Positions 26,637 through 28,616 of a stretch of DNA of 28,616 bases are shown one piece after another. The stretch lies in IMG/VR virus record IMGVR_UViG_3300027816_000321, positions 1 through 28,616 of that record; one strand, 5' to 3'. Under the pieces are notes generated by a model. It was not told where the DNA came from. It ran no database searches and saw only the letters and a list, made by a program, of their open reading frames with translations. Origin of the DNA: a virus. The translations under genes and the position numbers were made by a program. How positions within the stretch are numbered: position 1 is the first letter of the stretch; each line of letters starts with the position of its first letter.

Positions 26637-28562
26637 TTAGGCCGCAGCACTAGCTAACATATTGCCTGTATCTTGCCGTTTAGAAGATGCGACCTGTGTT
26701 TTATTTACAATTGTCGTATTGTTTGTTGGTGCATTAACAACAACAGGTGTTTGAGGTTTTTGTTGTTCTCTTTGACCTTGTGCGAGGGATGATGATGCAG
26801 AAGCCATACCGCCACCGCTTGGTGCTGAAGCGGCCGCTCCAACTTGTGTTATTTTAGGATCATTTAAATATTCTTGGAAATGTTTTGCACGGTCTTCCAA
26901 TCCAATAAAACCACCATTTACAAATTTAGTGACTGCCTTAATATCTGTCCAATCACCTTTATATTGTTTCATATATTTGATTGCAGTATCAGCTGCAGCT
27001 TCAGGCTTTGATACATCATCAGGATTACTTGAATATCCAAATTTTGTATAATTTTGTTTTCCTGTTAATTGAATAAATCCACGGCCACGATACATAAACC
27101 CTTCGCCGCCACCTTCTGGTGCATTACCCATACGACCACCATAAAGTCGTTCAGCTACTTTTTGTGGGCCGCCAGCAGCAACAGCTTCAGCATCCTGTGG
27201 GCCTGAAAACTTCTTTGGAAACAATTTCATTAATGTTCCGGCTTTATAATTCAGATTTTCACTCAACATTGTAAAGTTACCAGATTCATGGCCAACTTGT
27301 GCCATAATTGCAGCACGAGCATTTGGATCTGTTATGTTTGCATCATCCATGGCCTTCAACATAGCTTTTTTACCACTCTCTGAGCCAATTTTTCCTGGTT
27401 TTACATCAGCGGAAGTTGGTGGTTTAGCCTCTGGGCTTGGTGCAGCCGGAGCTGCAGCTTTTGGTGTTGGTTTTGGTGCAGCTGCCGATGGTGTTGTCGG
27501 CGGCGGAGGTGCAGCCGGAGCTGGCCCAGGAACAACTAATGCTTCTGGTGTTGGCGCAGGTTGTATTGCTTCTTTTTTCTTTGCTTCTTCTTCACGGCGC
27601 ATTGTTTCAGTTTTAGGAGGTAATCCTAAACGCTGACGAACAATTTCATCATCACCAGTATATTGTTTTTCTTTTTCTAATCTTTTAACTCGCTCAGTTT
27701 CTTCAGCTTCTCTTTGTGCTTCTTGTTTTTTTCTTTCTGGCTCAGATTGTTGTCTTTCTAATTTTTTTCTTTCAGCTGAATCGTCAACCTGTGCAGATTC
27801 ACCTTTTTTACGAATGCCAAGCTTTTCTTTTACCCAATTAGGCAACATATCAATTAGGCCATTAACCTTATTCATAAAACCATCGTATAAGTTTTTTATT
27901 GTTTGTATTGGTGAAGTAATTAAATTTTTCCAAAAATTAAAGTATCCAATAAAAAAATCTCCTACTTTGGAAAAAAATCCAGATATTGTATCAATAACTG
28001 GTTGTATAAACTCCATTACTTTATCAATAATTGGTTGAATGGATTCTTTAAACCATTCTTTTATGCCATCAACAAATTCACCCATTTTTGTTTTAATAGC
28101 ATCCCAAAGACCTGTAGCCCATTCAACAAAAGTATCTTTAAATGCTAAAAAAACAACTCCAACAATGGCAGCTAAACCAAGATACTTCATTACTGATTTA
28201 AGAATTTTATTTTTTGAAAATGTTTCTTTAAGTTTTTTGACACGATTTACGCCAGGCATCGCAGTTGGTTTTTTCTTTTCATCTTTACCAATTTCAACAT
28301 CTAACTTTTTAGCCCTTTCACCTTCTTTAAGAAATTGAGCGTCTGCGCCTTTTGCTGGTTCTCCGCCTTCTAACTTAACTAATTTTTGAATGTTTTGTCT
28401 AGCAACATTTAAATCACGAGCAAAACCTGGTAAAGACATAAAGTTTTTACCAACAATTTTTAAAAGTGTATTTGGATTTTCTTTGACAACTTTCTGTGTT
28501 TTTGCTACACCAAGAACTTTGTCTTTGAGAGAACTACCAAGAATTCCTGCTATATCTGCCAT
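26637..28562 (-). CDS. Virion-associated GH19 muramidase/chitinase-like protein
   Basis: Encodes 641 residues on the minus strand. Residues about 125-142 are hydrophobic, followed by helical amphipathic repeats to 250, a charged coil (260-335), an Ala/Pro-rich linker (335-390) and a GH19 domain at about 396-575. GH19 catalytic Glu-426 stands in QVGHESGNF and Glu-487 in GGGEGFMYRGRGFIQLTG. The tail (VVVNAPTNNTTIVN) is of a kind seen in phage baseplate and tail-tube proteins. It probably opens peptidoglycan during infection. First gene of the minus-strand block. Confidence 0.85.
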   Translation of the reverse strand: MADIAGILGSSLKDKVLGVAKTQKVVKENPNTLLKIVGKNFMSLPGFARDLNVARQNIQKLVKLEGGEPAKGADAQFLKEGERAKKLDVEIGKDEKKKPTAMPGVNRVKKLKETFSKNKILKSVMKYLGLAAIVGVVFLAFKDTFVEWATGLWDAIKTKMGEFVDGIKEWFKESIQPIIDKVMEFIQPVIDTISGFFSKVGDFFIGYFNFWKNLITSPIQTIKNLYDGFMNKVNGLIDMLPNWVKEKLGIRKKGESAQVDDSAERKKLERQQSEPERKKQEAQREAEETERVKRLEKEKQYTGDDEIVRQRLGLPPKTETMRREEEAKKKEAIQPAPTPEALVVPGPAPAAPPPPTTPSAAAPKPTPKAAAPAAPSPEAKPPTSADVKPGKIGSESGKKAMLKAMDDANITDPNARAAIMAQVGHESGNFTMLSENLNYKAGTLMKLFPKKFSGPQDAEAVAAGGPQKVAERLYGGRMGNAPEGGGEGFMYRGRGFIQLTGKQNYTKFGYSSNPDDVSKPEAAADTAIKYMKQYKGDWTDIKAVTKFVNGGFIGLEDRAKHFQEYLNDPKITQVGAAASAPSGGGMASASSSLAQGQREQQKPQTPVVVNAPTNNTTIVNKTQVASSKRQDTGNMLASAAA

Positions 28563-28563
28563 C

Positions 28564-28616
28564 TTATGTTCTCATCAACATACTTGCTAAATCAGAATTG
28601 TATACATCAGCAACTT
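28564..28616 (-). CDS. C-terminal end of an upstream structural gene
   Basis: Read on the minus strand, an open frame enters from the right edge, giving VADVYNSDLASMLMRT and a TAA at 28566-28564, one base before the ATG of the GH19 gene. The tight junction suggests an operon. No family can be named from 16 residues. Confidence 0.6.
   Translation of the reverse strand, partial: VADVYNSDLASMLMRT

Noticed and set aside
27334-27636. Plus-strand frame of 100 codons opposite the GH19 gene
   Set aside because: It is the mirror of the Ala/Pro-rich linker and gives Gly/Ala-rich low-complexity sequence with no binding site.
1-28616. CRISPR arrays, insertion sequences, integrase or attachment sites
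   Set aside because: No regularly spaced direct repeats, transposase motifs or integrase motifs were seen.

Overview
The window is part of a large, AT-rich genome of a T4-type tailed bacteriophage (myovirus). The evidence is a gp32-type single-stranded DNA-binding protein, a gp59-type helicase loader, a gp33-type late-transcription coactivator, a T4-type RNase H, an endonuclease VII-type resolvase, several tRNA genes, and dense packing in which many stop and start codons overlap (ATGA, TAATG). Perfect sigma70 consensus promoters point to a bacterial host. A tmRNA gene whose tag reads ANDERFALAA points to a betaproteobacterium. No search could be run, so every family name rests on motif and pattern recognition.

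Layout. 1-2526: small accessory genes, including a DUF1281/YubB-like and a DUF2693-like protein. 2529-3087: four tRNAs (Thr-TGT, Pro-TGG, Arg-TCT, Met-CAT) with one small gene between them. 3166-6575: an envelope module of two signal-peptide proteins, a membrane coiled-coil protein, a lipoprotein, a proline-rich membrane protein and a tiny membrane peptide. 6582-9913: a hairpin and promoter, a 358-residue conserved phage protein, small genes, RNase H and a DUF6433-like protein. 9915-12547: a sugar cassette (cytidylyltransferase, GT2 glycosyltransferase, RmlC-like epimerase, GalE-like epimerase), followed by a ClpP-like protease. 13131-17263: small genes read from three perfect consensus promoters, including a SWIM zinc-finger protein and a Gp88-like protein. 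17264-17803: two structured, probably non-coding stretches around a 59-residue gene. 17804-21017: MazG-like pyrophosphohydrolase, endonuclease VII, a PD-(D/E)XK nuclease and small genes. 21022-21330: a circularly permuted, two-piece tmRNA gene. 21355-26585: a small secreted Lys-rich peptide, a 2OG-Fe(II) oxygenase, a SleB-type wall hydrolase, then gp33, gp59, a 5'(3')-nucleotidase-like HAD protein and gp32. Past a terminator at 26611 the strand switches, and 26637-28616 holds a virion-type GH19 muramidase/chitinase-like protein and the end of another gene, both on the minus strand and convergent with gp32.

How it fits together. The plus strand carries early and middle functions: replication and recombination, nucleotide clean-up, translation support by tRNAs and tmRNA, and host-envelope and sugar modification. 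The minus strand at the right edge begins what looks like a late structural block. gp33 together with CTAAATA/TATAAATA boxes suggests T4-like late transcription. The most unusual feature is the permuted tmRNA. Its acceptor piece lies upstream of its coding piece, the two are joined by a 62-nt spacer that folds into a 10-bp hairpin, and the two pieces can re-pair through a 7-bp acceptor stem with the G3-U70 alanine identity pair and through two further helices.
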